Of a stretch of DNA of 64,000 nt, positions 20,976 to 31,984 are shown in pieces. The stretch spans positions 42,585,502 through 42,649,501 of the forward strand of contig CAXKWD010000008.1 of the NCBI GenBank assembly GCA_964059195.1, in the 5' to 3' direction. Under the pieces are notes generated by a model. It did no database searches, was not told the origin of the DNA, and saw only the letters and a program-made list of their open reading frames with translations. The DNA is from Ectobius pallidus (taxonomy: Eukaryota > Arthropoda > Insecta > Blattodea > Ectobiidae). Both the position numbers and the translations under genes were made by a program. Each line of letters begins with the position of its first letter. Within the stretch, counting starts at the first letter, position 1.

Positions 20976-22197
20976 TATTAAGTGCCAGTATGGTACTTTA
21001 TGAGATTGTGTGGTGGACGAAAAAATGTCTGTCCGTCTGTCTGTCCGTGTGTCTGTACGCACCATAACTCAAATACGCTTTTTTGGATTTTCATGAAACT
21101 TGGAAAACACATTTATAATGTCCATGGGAAGAACCCTATTGATATTGAACCAAATCGGTTCACCGGTACCGGAGTAATGCCCAATTTAGTGCCTATTTTA
21201 ATAGATTATATTAGAAAGGCGCCATAACTCAAACAGACTGTATCAGATTACCACGAAACTTGGTATACGCATTTAGGACTTCCGTGAGAAGTATCCTATT
21301 GAATTTGAACCTAATCTGTTGACCGGTACCGAAGTAAAAAACAATTTAGTGTCTGTTTTAAAGGCGCAATAACTCAAATACGCTTATCGGATTTTTATGA
21401 AACTTTGTATACGCATTTATAATGTCCATGGGAAGACGCCTATTGATATTCGGCCAAATCGGTTGGCCAATACCGGAATAATGCCCAATTTAGTGCCTTT
21501 TATGTTAATATATAAGAAGTCGCGATAACTCAAATATGCTTTATTGGATTTTCCTGAAACTTTGTATACCCATTTATAATGTACATGGGAAGACTACTAC
21601 TGATATTGGACCAAATCGGTAGACCGGTACCGGAGTAAAACCCAATTTAGTGTCTATTTTAAAGACGCGGTAACTCAAATACGCTTTACCGGATTTTTAT
21701 GAAACTTGGTATACCTTTTATAATGTCCATGGGAAGACGTCTATTGATATTGGATAAAATTTATATATAGAATATATAGAATTTATATTTAAAAAAATAA
21801 AAAAATGCAAATCAGTTATCTTGACAACATAGCCTATTAAGTGCCAGTATGGTACTTTATGAGATTGTGTGGTGGACGAAAAAATGTCTGTCCGTCTGTC
21901 TGTCCGTGTGTCTGTACGCACCATAACTCAAATACGCTTTTTTGGATTTTCATGAAACTTGGAAAACACATTTATAATGTCCATGGGAAGAACCCTATTG
22001 ATATTGAACCAAATCGGTTCACCGGTACCGGAGTAATGCCCAATTTAGTGCCTATTTTAATAGATTATATTAGAAAGGCGCCATAACTCAAACAGACTGT
22101 ATCAGATTACCACGAAACTTGGTATACGCATTTAGGACTTCCGTGAGAAGTATCCTATTGAATTTGAACCTAATCTGTTGACCGGTACCGAAGTAAT
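20976..22197 (+). repeat. TAAGTGCCAG repeat, partly duplicated at 859-bp spacing
   Basis: The sequence TTAAGTGCCAGTATGGTACT begins a repeat at about 20976 and again at about 21835. Roughly 360 bp (to ACCGGTACCGAAGTAA at about 21336 and 22195) appear identical between the copies. Inside the first copy are five or so diverged tandem units of about 150 bp with the landmarks AACTCAAATACGC, ATGAAACTTGGTATACGCAT, AATGTCCATGGGAAGA, CTATTGATATT and ACCGGTACCGGAGTAA. No real gene: the 81-aa frame repeated in both copies is part of the repeat. Confidence 0.85.
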
Positions 22198-22239
22198 CTT
22201 ATAAGGCCTTGGAAATCAAAATACAGTTAGCTATGACAA

Positions 22240-22470
22240 AAAACACTATTGTTTTACGTGCACTTATCCAACTAGACCGTTAAACTGACCCAGGTGGCCG
22301 AGATGGTAATGTCTTGGGCTCACATTCTGGAGTTCCATGGTTCAAATCCGGAATCCGACCAATTTGACTTTTTTGTTGTTGTATTCTGCATATCATAATT
22401 GCAATCACAACTGATTAAACAAAAACATACTGGTACTTTGTTACATCAGTTTACCTGATTTTATTCAAAT
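22240..22470 (+). repeat. tRNA-derived SINE, plus copy
   Basis: CAGGTGGCCGAGATGGTAAT (box A) and GGTTCAAATCC (box B) lie about 35 nt apart, followed by a body with CATATCATAATTGCAATCAC and CAGTTTACCTGATTTTATT. The same family is found minus-oriented at 7935-8260; similarity also extends upstream (ACTTATCCAACTAGACCGTT versus the corresponding rc sequence). The acceptor stem does not close, so it is not a functional tRNA gene. Confidence 0.75.
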
Positions 22471-22877
22471 TAGTATTGTTCTTGTGGACTTGGCTTATTT
22501 ATTGAGAAGGTATTTCTTACAGTTCTTCGTTAGTACCCTGGCGTGACTTCCGAAAAATGTCTCCCTAGTTTTTCGTTTTACAGTCCTAGATCATAGTCAG
22601 TCCTAATTTGCAGAAATTACTTCCAGACGTATATAATTATTAAATATAGACTTCATTAATGTGCACACTCGGACCAAAGGCAGAACAGGCGACGATTAAA
22701 TTAAAATCTCTGTAACATGAAAAAAATGTATTTGTTTAAAGTTATTATACATCCTGAGAGTAATGCCAAAACTTTTATCTGAGAAGTGTTTTGATAACAT
22801 TAACAAAAGCACAACATATAATAAAAGAGAGGTTAAAGACTAAGAAAATCATAATTATCTTAGTAGGCAAAATATCA

Positions 22878-23185
22878 GACCGCTGGCGTGGTCTTGTGGT
22901 TAGCGTTGTTGACTACAGATCCGTCAGCCCGGGTTCGATTCCCGGTACCTCCTCGGATTTTTCCGAGGTCTGGCAGGGGTGCACTCAGCCTCGTGATTCA
23001 AATTGAGGAGCTACTTGATAGGGAAGTAGCGGCTCCGGTCATGGAAACCACCATTAACGGCCGTGGGTGTCGGCATGCTGACCACATGCCCCCAATCCTG
23101 CCATCTGCCTGTGGTAGATGATGCAGCGGTCGGGTGGTAGGCCAAGTCCCTCCAGGGATGTAGCGCCACAGAGTTTAGTTTAGAT
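22878..23185 (+). repeat. Full-length tRNA-derived SINE with 14-bp target duplications
   Basis: The 308-bp unit starts GACCGCTGGCGTGGTCTTGT. It has box A TGGTCTTGTGGTTAGCG and box B GGTTCGATTCC, then a GC-rich body with GCACTCAGCCTCGTGATTC and TGCCCCCAATCCTGCCATC, ending TTTAGTTTAGAT. It is flanked by perfect 14-bp direct repeats TAGGCAAAATATCA (22864-22877 and 23186-23199), the hallmark of LINE-mediated insertion. Internal open frames are artefacts. Confidence 0.92.
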
Positions 23186-23199
23186 TAGGCAAAATATCA

Positions 23200-24774
23200 T
23201 ATCCGTCCTAAGTTATTGTAAACCTAAATATTTTCTAAAACCTTTGCCTAAAACAATTTTTGATACGACCAAAACCACGACCACTGTAAGGGATAACCAA
23301 AAAGATGTTGCGAAACGAAAAATACATTACTGCTGTAGTAGACACAAAATCAGAATTGTTGTAATCGTGTAATTGGAGTTTGGCCTTTTTGTTTGAATGT
23401 ACAGAAATGTTAATCTGTGCCTATAAGCCCAGCCGAAACAAGTCAATAAATATCACGTGCAAATAACAAGGGGGAGTTAGAATTACTATTTCAAATCATA
23501 ATGCAATTTTCCTAAATTAAATATGTCTACATAAACACCAAGAATAGCCACGTGACAGCAATTAATACAATATTATTGATCAAATAACTGTTAAAACGTC
23601 TCAGATCAATACAAAAAAAATGCATGAATAGAAACATTTTCGGTGCCTTGCATTAGAAGGCCTCTCAGGCCAATAACAATATTAATAGTTTTAAAATTAT
23701 TTTACTGCAAATATTTTAAAGCTGTTTCTATATTTCGTACAAAAGCTAACACTCTGTTCAGGATTTTTTTGTGCGAGATAGTTGTAGACCCGTAAAACAG
23801 TATGCTTTTCTTTACTACGCATTACCTGCCCCTGCTTACGTTTAACCGGCGCCTCCATGCTTCTCACTAACGACACGTGCTAACACTGCAGTTTTGTTAT
23901 CCAGTTCTGTACCTGCCACAGCAGGTCTCCCTTCCCCTGGCTTTGTTTGGCAAAGGGTGGTTTGACAAGAATGTGCCTGCCCATTCCAGTGTTTAAGAAT
24001 AGGTATTTCCCAAGCCCATAACACCAATACTCTTTTCTAAAAGTGGAATTCTCTATAGGTAATGACTATACACTTGGTAGTTCACAAATGTTGATAAGCT
24101 TACCACTTTTAGAAAACCAATTTTTCGAAATAACCTTTATAATCTGCAACTACCTTTTAGTCATGAAGGTGCAAAAATTATTTAAATATCTGGTAGTACT
24201 AGCAGGTGCCCACAGCTTTGCCCGCAATTATTTACTGAACTGCTAGATGTTTTATTTAAATAATTTATTTAACAGAAAAATAATGAAAACATTTTATTAA
24301 CACTGACATTGTTATTGCATAAATTGCATGAATTTCATATTTATTGTTTTATGTAATAAATATACTTAATTAAACAAAATGGTTCTTGTGCTGCCATATG
24401 GGCATACATATTCAAAATGAAACAATTAGAAGGTACCACAGATTCATGAACCTTACCCAATTCATGCATAAACAATTAAAATTATTGATAATTAAAAATC
24501 CAGTCTCAAGATGTATTTCATGATTAAAGTGTGCCACCCAGGGAAGAAAAAACTAATCCACTATTTCTAGTGTCCACATTTTCATACGGTTTTAACTTCT
24601 GACACAAAACTTGGTCTATATTTCTGTTTGAGGTGTCGCAGTTAAAGTTAGAGTTTATATTATTCTTCTCCAATTTACTCAAATCTTCACTTCATATTAC
24701 GAATCTAGGCTGCATGAGGCCTGAGGAAATGTTATGACTTCCTTTGTGCATTTCTAGATTGAATATCAATATTG
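23200..24774. other. Intron DNA, no gene recognised
   Basis: AT-rich with a GC-richer patch at 23820-24020. The segment 24014-24061 shares about 45 bp with the minus strand of 20745-20791 (CAATACTCTTTTCTAAA…GTGGAA…TCTATAGGTA), so it may be a copied exon-like fragment. Nothing else is supported. Confidence 0.4.
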
Positions 24775-24932
24775 TGGTGACATGTTAAATGAGGCCAGAG
24801 AGGACCAATTATGTTAGGTATGGCCTCAACACAGGGGATTCTGGTTCAAGAGGACAAAAGACTACAGTAGTTGTATGCTAGTACCGGATCTACGTAACTT
24901 AGGCATTTATTTGGAGGACATCTAATTAACAT

Positions 24933-26675
24933 AATTAACATAGTTTTTATAAATTAATCTTTTCTATCTGGATGACAGTACATTGGGTGGTGACCCCAAC
25001 ACTGTTCTGCAGGATTTTGAAAAATTGATTTCTGCTAGTAAGGATATTGGTCTAGAAATCAATCCTCACAAGTGCACACTTTATTTCTGTTCCAATCGAG
25101 ATGGAGTTGTCTCTGCCCTCCAACAGATGGCACCCAACATCAAGATAATCACCGACTCTACTCTATCAATTCTTGGCTCTCCGATCATGCTTAAAGCTGT
25201 TCAAACAACTATGGAGCAAAAAACACTTTCAATGCAGAACCTTTTTCGGAAAATGTCTCTTATTCATCCACAAATAGCATATTTCTTATTAAAAAATTGC
25301 TTTACCATTCCTAAACGTATGTATTTCATTAGAACTACGCCGCTTTGGTTATTTCCCTCGTTTCTTAAACAATTTGACAATCTTCTGAAAAGTAATTTAG
25401 AGATAATACTGAATTCTGCATTAGAGGACAAAAACTGGATTCAATCTTGCCTTCCTGCCAGTCTCGGAGGTCTCGGCATTCGTAAGTTATCTGATGTTTG
25501 TGTACCCGCTTTTTTGGCTTCAGCTTATGGAATCCTCGATTTTGTCAAATCCATGTTCCCCATTTCTGGTGATGAAATCGAAGTGTACTTCTTGTCTGAG
25601 GCTTTGGTTAAGTGGAATACAATGACGGATAACATTAAGTTCAGTTCAGAAATGTTGGGACATATTATACACCAAACTTATCCTTGATAATCTTTTGGAA
25701 TCATCATCTTGTGATTCCGATCGAGCTCGTTATCTGGCCCTCCAGGAAAAAGAAGCAGGATCTTGGTTGAATGCCTTACCATCTTCAACAATAGGAACTT
25801 TGATGGACACAACGACATTTAAGATTGCTGTCGCCTTACGCCTAGGATGCAAAATCTGCCAAGAACACAAATGCATATGCGGAGTAATAGCCGATTCTCA
25901 TGGCCATCATGCTTTGAGTTGTGCTAAGAGTAAGGGCAGATACTCACGCCACTCGGCCATAAATGACATCCTCCGCAGAGCTTTAATATCTATTCACATT
26001 CCCACTGTACTGGAACCAACAGGCATCAGTTGTTCAGACAGCAAGCGTCCATATGGTATCACTATGGTCCCTTGGTACAGAGGAAAATCCCTTATGTGGG
26101 ATGCCACCTGTGTGGACACTTTTGCATCATTGCATATTTAAAAAAAATCCCACCTTACAAGATCGGCTGCTGAGGCTGCAGTACAACTGCAAAACAAAAA
26201 TATCGCGCTATCACTGATAATTACTTTTTTGTCATCTTTGCGGTGGAGAACATGGGTTCATGGTGCAAAGATGCCTCAGCACTTGTTGCTGACATTGGCA
26301 GAAGGCTGTGTTCACTAACCGGGGAACCTCGTTCAACCGAGTTTTTGAGGCAGCAAATTGGTATCGCCCTGCAGCGTGGAAATGCTGCCAGCATCAAGGG
26401 CACCTTCACTGAATCTTCTGGCCTGGAGGAAGTGTATTTCCTTTGACTTCTATTACTTGAACACAAGAAGATAGTTGTTTTTGGGAGAAGTCACAAGAAC
26501 TGAATTGCAATGGATCAAGAAACATAAAGATTCTATCACAGAATGGCTCCAAAATCACTGTGTGGAAGACATTCAATAATGAACTTCAAAGTTACAGAAT
26601 ACTTTTGTATTACTATATTTTGCTCTACGTGCTTTGTAAGTTTTGTATTCTGTTTGTTCAATAAAACTTTACTAC
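24933..26675 (+). pseudogene. LINE reverse transcriptase fragment inserted in the BEL LTR
   Basis: It begins at the RT catalytic box FYLDDSTLGGD (about 24965) and continues with GLEINPHKC, LPASLGGLGIRKLSDV, and in another frame (from 25660) AGSWLNALPSSTIGTL, FKIAVALRLGCKIC, a Cys/His cluster CICGVIADSHGHHALSC, and WDATCVDT. After a further shift it reads GRRLCSLTGEPRSTEF … RGNAASIKGTF to 26446. The order matches a widespread invertebrate LINE RT C-terminal half with a zinc-binding CxC…HxxxxC motif. It is flanked by AATTAACAT at 24924-24932 (with a second adjacent copy at 24933-24941) and 26676-26684, consistent with a 9-bp target duplication. 5'-truncated and frameshifted. Confidence 0.8.
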
Positions 26676-26962
26676 AATTAACATTAGGAATAATTAAGAA
26701 CAAGAACTGCAGGTAACTGGATTCAGAGGTCTGGATCTTATATAGGTTACAAGCACAAGCACCAGCACCAAGAATTCCTGATTTCAATATGAAAAGTTTT
26801 ATTATGATAAGTAATAAAGAAGCACTATATACACTGATAATAGTATATAGTAGAAACTGTTCTCTTGAATCAGTTATTATAAGATAGATTGTATGATGCA
26901 AGATGCCATGTGGGGCAAAGCTATATACACATGTAATTAATATGCACCGTTTTAAATACATA

Positions 26963-27916
26963 CAGTAAAATACCAGTATAACGAACACCAGTATAACAAA
27001 ATTATGTTTTGGCCCCTTCTCTTTTCCCTATTTAATATGTGTTAAAACATTTCATTATAACAAATTCAGAACTTTCAGTATAACAAAATAAAACTTCCCT
27101 TATTTGCCTGAATATAATATTATTTTTTCCGGAGTATGCCTCAGGGGATAGGCGTAACCAGGCCGACCATATGGGGGGGTTATAACATCTGGAGAGGGGG
27201 GTTCCGGGGTCCTCCCCTCGGAAAATTTTAAAAATTAAGATGCACAATAACGAGTTTTAAGCTTCCCACGCTTTAAACTCATTAAGTAATAAGCAGATTT
27301 TTAAAAAGGTGATATATTACAATAATGAAATAAATAGTACAATTTTCCCTTTTTTAATCAATGCCTCAGGGAGAGATATTAATGCTTGAGTGTTGAATGC
27401 TGAATGGAAATAGCTTAAAGAAGAAATAGTAATCGTAACTGCTTTAGAAAAGCAGGAGTGAAGTGCTAGGTGACATAAAAAGAGAAGAGAACTGGAAGCG
27501 TTTGTGTGAAAAGTAAGATGGGCCTGCAAAGGATGAATCTTAATGACCATGTAAGTGTGGAATGTAATTTGATAGTGTAACAAGAAATCTCAGATGATGG
27601 AAATGTGGCAGACATTTTGAGTGATAGGAATTCATGTGATGATGAGGTTGAAGAGGAAGGTGTGCAACACAGTGGTCAACAGAGTTTGACTCTTGTGCAG
27701 GCAACACATGGCACAGTCTTGAAGATTTTCTTCTATCAGAAAGCAGTATACCAGATTCCGTTTTAAATTCATGTGCAGTGGTTGGTGACTATTGTGACTT
27801 TTTCAAAAAATAAAGTCCAGAACATTGTACACCTGTAAAATTTCAGTATAAAAAAATTTCACTAAACAAATTCATTTCTGAGGTCCCCTAAATTTCGTTA
27901 TACTGGTATTTTACTG
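26963..27916 (+). mobile_element. Tigger (pogo)-like element in the BEL LTR
   Basis: The TIR CAGTAAAATACCAGTATAAC at 26963 is mirrored at the right end (GTTATACTGGTATTTTACTG ending 27916). TA flanks both ends (26961-26962, 27917-27918). The LTR sequence on either side resumes as in the intact copy. The interior plus strand at about 27580-27720 reads like a degraded acidic C-terminus (EISDDGNVADILSD) of the kind seen in Tigger transposases, but no DDE core is left. A non-autonomous or decayed copy. Confidence 0.82.
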
Positions 27917-28877
27917 TATATTTTATTTTACAAAGTAATGCATTACATACTTGTTTGAACCAAACATACACTAATTATAAACGATGAAACTAAGTTAATG
28001 ATTTATCGAATTTCATGCCATTTAGCACAGAACAAAGATTGAATATAGAGCTTACATACATATGTGAAAATGGTTTGATGTAGCAATTAGAACTTTCACA
28101 TTGCTTGTGAGTAATATAGTACTTGCAACTGAGAAGTGGTATTTTAGGTATATGACCTAATTTAAGAGGAGCATGAGCTACACACTTCTACTGATGTAAG
28201 CCATGATGGAACAGCTTTAGACAAAGCAATTGGCTTCGTAGATGCCAGAATGAAGAAGATGTGTGCATGCAGCCTATACACATATTGTAAAATGGCTTCC
28301 ATGAAACTCTCAAACCCCCATTCGAACAATCACCGCAGACAATGGCCTGAGCCATAAAACAGATAATTAATATTTGGAAACTGGTTGGCCCGTGTGCCAT
28401 CATAACTGGGACCCAACAAGTATATTTAGATATTGAATGGGGACAGAGAAATCCCAACAATTACAAAGATAAAGATATAAACTGAACTGAGAACAATAGT
28501 TCTAGCCATGAAACAGATTCTGATGATGACTTGCCAACAGGATTACTAGAAGCAGTGTGGAATTTATGAAGGAAAGAGAGTATGAAGATTGCTTCAACTC
28601 AGGAATAGATTCTTGTAGCATGATCTACCAATTGCTCCATTTGAATGGAGAGATGTTAGCACAACGTAGTAACGCATTTGAATGGAGAGATGCACCATTA
28701 TGCATTACAATCAAGTTGTTCCGATAAGTAACAATATTGAACTATATCAGCCCTACTGATGACACAACTTGCACAGTGAAGTGAGAATTAAAGATGCAAG
28801 GATGCAACATAGAGGAGATGCAAGGATGTTTTGTTAAATAAGATTTGACTGAGAGGGAGTGTAGCTTTTATCTGGAG

Positions 28878-29130
28878 TTAATCAGAATAGTTGTATGATG
28901 TTTCAACAACTTGACGGAGATCTTCACTGTAGATGAATGGAGACAATGAATGGATGGAGTTCTTGGCAGTAACTTGATCACTGTTGTGAAGTTCTGAAGA
29001 ATAGGTCAATTGTTGAGCAGTTCTTATGAAAGAACATAAAGCTTGTTGAAGTTCTTTAGATGAGAGGGATCTATGAAGCTTAGTCTCAAAATTGCAGATG
29101 ACAGAGAATCTTAATGTGTAAGAAGGCACT
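28878..29130 (-). pseudogene. BEL/Pao pre-integrase region remnant
   Basis: The minus-strand frame contains SLSSKELQQALCSFIRTAQQ and, further on, IHSLSPFIYSEDLRQV. This matches the conserved Pao region just before the integrase (L…E…A…IR…Q…, L.PFID..G.LRVGGRL). The catalytic core that should follow on the left is not present before the LTR. With the RT region also missing upstream, the element has a large internal deletion. Confidence 0.6.
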
Positions 29131-29310
29131 CTCTAGAGACAAAACTCTGAAGTGTGAGATGATGCTGTCATCATCTGTAGTCACAATCATGCAGATTGAA
29201 GAATGTTGCTCAGCTGCATCTTGAAATTCTAGTTGTGTAGGCTTGTGCATATTCCTCTTCTTCCCTTGTGAGCACATGTTGAGGAAAATCTTTTTCATCA
29301 CATAAGTTTC

Positions 29311-29760
29311 TCAACTGGGCATCACCATTATCACAGAGATGAAGAAGTTATGTTGAGATATGTTAGCTTTGCCTTTGACTGAAGACTTGGGTATAGGACC
29401 AGAGACTATCCAGCCAAGTGCTGTGCTGGCTAAAACAAGATGACCAGGATTGGTTAGAGTTCTGCTATGGAGTAACTCTAAGAATAATGAGCTTCTAATG
29501 AGGAGCAGAATGTCATCAGGGACATGGAATTCAGGATCGGCTTTTGGAATATTTGAAGGAATGTTCCATCTAGACGGACTGATATGTAAAGAAGGAAGTT
29601 TTCCTGTAATGCGAGGAAGGATTAGGCAATCGAGCTTCACTTTGTAGTTGTGCCCCATGGATCTCATGGTAACCTTAGCACTGTGACTGTCAGTAGAAGA
29701 TGTACCATTGATTCCACTAATAGGTGTCAGCTGTTGTGTGTAATTGTAACTGCTTTTCAA
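29311..29760 (-). pseudogene. BEL/Pao protease-type (DUF1758) domain remnant
   Basis: A minus-strand frame of 149 codons with TPISGINGTSSTDSHSAKV, then LDCLILPRITGKLPSLHI, NIPKADPEFHVPDDILLLI and STALGWIVSGPIP. This is the second half of the Pao retropepsin (DUF1758) domain, ending in the characteristic T.LGWIVSG. The first half, with the DTAS-type active site, should lie immediately upstream. A few codons (about 29760-29840, on the other side of a frame break) may be part of it before the fold-back element interrupts. Confidence 0.8.
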
Positions 29761-29845
29761 GATCTACAGTAATGAAGTTCGACTGACTGGCAGTGTCGAG
29801 GAGAGTCCTACACTGTATGCGGTTACCGTGTTTCTCTTCTGCACT

Positions 29846-31984
29846 TTAGTCCAGTCATTTGGTGCTCAAAAAGGGGGTTACCTGGAAAGTTTTCTGGGAG
29901 TTTTGAAAATTGGTGATTTTATAGATTTCGACGTGCTCTTTTCGAATTTTCACTTTGCTACCTCGTATCTTTGCCGCTCGCGCCGCCATATTGGAAAAAT
30001 GACGCGCAAAACAGTTTTTTCACAATATCTCCTTTACGACTCATTTTACGATGAAAATAGTTATGTAATAAATTAAACTAGATAAAATTTCCTATAATTT
30101 ATGTCGTAACGATTTGTTTTGTAAAATGGGTAGTTTCAGCGTACGAGCGCCGTAACGTCTACTTCGACACGCGTTTTGGCCAAAGCCACGGAAGATGCGG
30201 ATACGCTAATAACAATCAATACGGCAATCAACACTTCACCTACATTTGATTCCGTAATAGTTGTCGGCAAAGATGTAGATCTTATTCTTTTGACGGCTCT
30301 ATCTACGTGTTCAGAGACACACACACACATATATATATATATATTCTCAAACCAGAAAAAGGGAAAATTTCACAACGAATATATTCAACAAAAATAAAAC
30401 AGCCACAGATAACATAATATTATTTCTGCACGCCTTCAGTGGCTGTGATACAACATCAGCACTCTTTAAACAAAGAAAAATAAAATGTGCTAATGTATTA
30501 AAAAAAAAAACGGAATTAAACGAGCTTGTCCAGGTATTCAAAAACCAAAATGCAGATCCAAGGATCATTGCTGAAGCTTCCTCCTTGCATTGTATGGTTA
30601 TAGTGCAGTGAAAAGTGTGTCGTTAAACAACTATAGATATACATGCTTCACAAAATCAGCATATGAAAATAAATTTAATATTGCATCGGTGCCACCGACG
30701 GAAGCAGTAGCACAACAACATTCGTTCCAAACCTATCACCAGGTTCAGCAGTGGTATGGAGTTGAATATATTCGTTGCGAAATTTTTCCTATTCTTGGTT
30801 TGAGATTATGTAGACTATGTTTGAACGCGTAGATAGAGTCGTCAAAATAATAAGAAGATCTACATCTTCGCCGACAACTATTACGGAATGAAATGTAGAT
30901 TGCCGTATTAATTATATCAGCCTAGAAAAAAGACGAAAATCTCTGCGGTAAAAATGAAAATAGGTGTGTTTGATTAAATTCGCTGTGCTGAATTCGAAAA
31001 TGCATTTCGTTTTTCTCTATCACATCAAATCTATAAAATATATTTTAGTTGAGCAAATGGTATCTTATTTATCTTATTACATTGATCGAGCTGAACGGTT
31101 TTTAATATGTATTTTAATAAGTGGAAGATTAGACTGTCGTAGATGTGAATGATGTCACGGCTATCCAGCAAGTTTTTCTATACTTATGGGGCAGCTAGAA
31201 ACAGCAAATTTAGCACGCTTATGACTGTTGTATGTGCCCAAATTCCTACCAAATTGTATGATTCTATCTTTCATACCATGTGTGCCAATATTACATAATG
31301 AGAGAACAATATACAGAATTTATTTAAAATAAAAAAAATCTAAGTCAATCTAAGGGATAACCGATGAAGATACGTCAAAAAGTCATAAGACCAAACTTGT
31401 AGATCTCTAAAAATCCGTTACTGCTTCTGCAACAGGTTTATTTTATTTGACTTACCGTTTAGCTACTATAAGCCCCCAATAAAGTCTACACAGACCTTAA
31501 AATTGCGTCCGCCATAACAGCAAACGCAAAAACTAGATGTGAAACAACAAAAATAATGACATTTTTTAAATCAGGAGACCTTATTTAGCTAAAATTGCTC
31601 ATTAAATGCTTTACCGCAAAATGATGCAGGTAGTGGCGTATCTGCATCTTCCGTGGCTTTGGCCAAAACGCGTGTCGGAGTAGATTTCGCGGCGCTCGTA
31701 CGCTGAAACTATTCATTTTACAAAAAAATTCGTTACTACATAAATTATAGGAAATTTTCTCTAGTTTAATTTATTACATAACTATTTTCATCGTAAAATG
31801 AGTCGGAAAGGAGATATTGTGAAAAAACTGTTTTTGGGCGCCATTTTTCCAATATGGCGACGCGAGCGGCAAAGATACGAGGTAGCAAAGTGAAAATTCG
31901 AAAAAAGCACGTCGAAATCTATAAAATCACAAATTTTCAAAACTCCCGGAAAACTTTCCAGGTAAAACTACCAAATGACTGGAC
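29846..31984. mobile_element. Fold-back DNA element with long arms and PIN-like coding remnants
   Basis: The left end AGTCCAGTCATTTGGT (about 29847) and its reverse complement ACCAAATGACTGGACT (about 31983) start inverted arms of about 360 bp. Shared text includes TTTTCACAATATCTCC, CATTTTACGATGAAAATAGT and CGTGTCGGAGTAGATTTC-type sequence. A further inner inverted match pairs 30208-30312 with about 30828-30913, and about 700 bp (30914-31625) seem inserted in the right arm. The element separates BEL gag from BEL protease. The target duplication is uncertain: CTT on both sides is compatible with a 3-bp duplication. Confidence 0.7.
30170..30835 (+). pseudogene. PIN-like nuclease family remnant inside the fold-back element
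   Basis: The plus-strand frame at 30176 reads AKATEDADTLITINTAI, then SVIVVGKDVDLILLTAL. In other frames it continues LFLHAFSGCDTTSALFKQ (about 30420-30470), KKTELNELVQVFKNQ, KSAYENKFNIASVPPTEA and YHQVQQWYGVEYIRCEIFP to about 30800. The EDADTLI … VVGKDVDLI pattern resembles the acidic sites of PIN/FEN1-like nucleases (inference). The HAFSGCDTTSA signature belongs to a common arthropod family of unknown function. Several frameshifts and stops are present. The start overlaps the left inverted arm, so part of the gene is mirrored in the right arm. Confidence 0.6.

Larger units (their letters stand above)
24775..28459 (-). repeat. BEL/Pao 3' LTR (left copy), interrupted twice
   Basis: It starts TGGTGACATGTTAAATGAGG and shares with the right copy the order GGTTCAAGAGGACAAAAGAC, AACATTAGGAATAATTAAGA, AGGTTACAAGCACAAGCA, AGATTGTATGATGCAAGATG and GGCTTCCATGAAACTCTCAA. 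After subtracting the LINE fragment and the Tigger-like element it is about 1 kb, like the right copy. The right boundary, at CCCAACA (28453-28459), is approximate. Confidence 0.7.

Noticed and set aside
20976..21227. 81-codon ORF found identically twice
   Set aside because: It is part of the duplicated dispersed repeat; identity reflects duplication, and a diverged version at 9116-9349 contains frame changes.
22262..22370. Possible Leu/Ser-type tRNA gene
   Set aside because: Same family occurs at 7935-8260 with an identical non-tRNA body; stems are incomplete. Treated as SINE.
22878..22950. Possible tRNA gene (good A and B boxes)
   Set aside because: The sequence is the head of a 308-bp SINE with target duplications; the acceptor stem does not close as in a tRNA.
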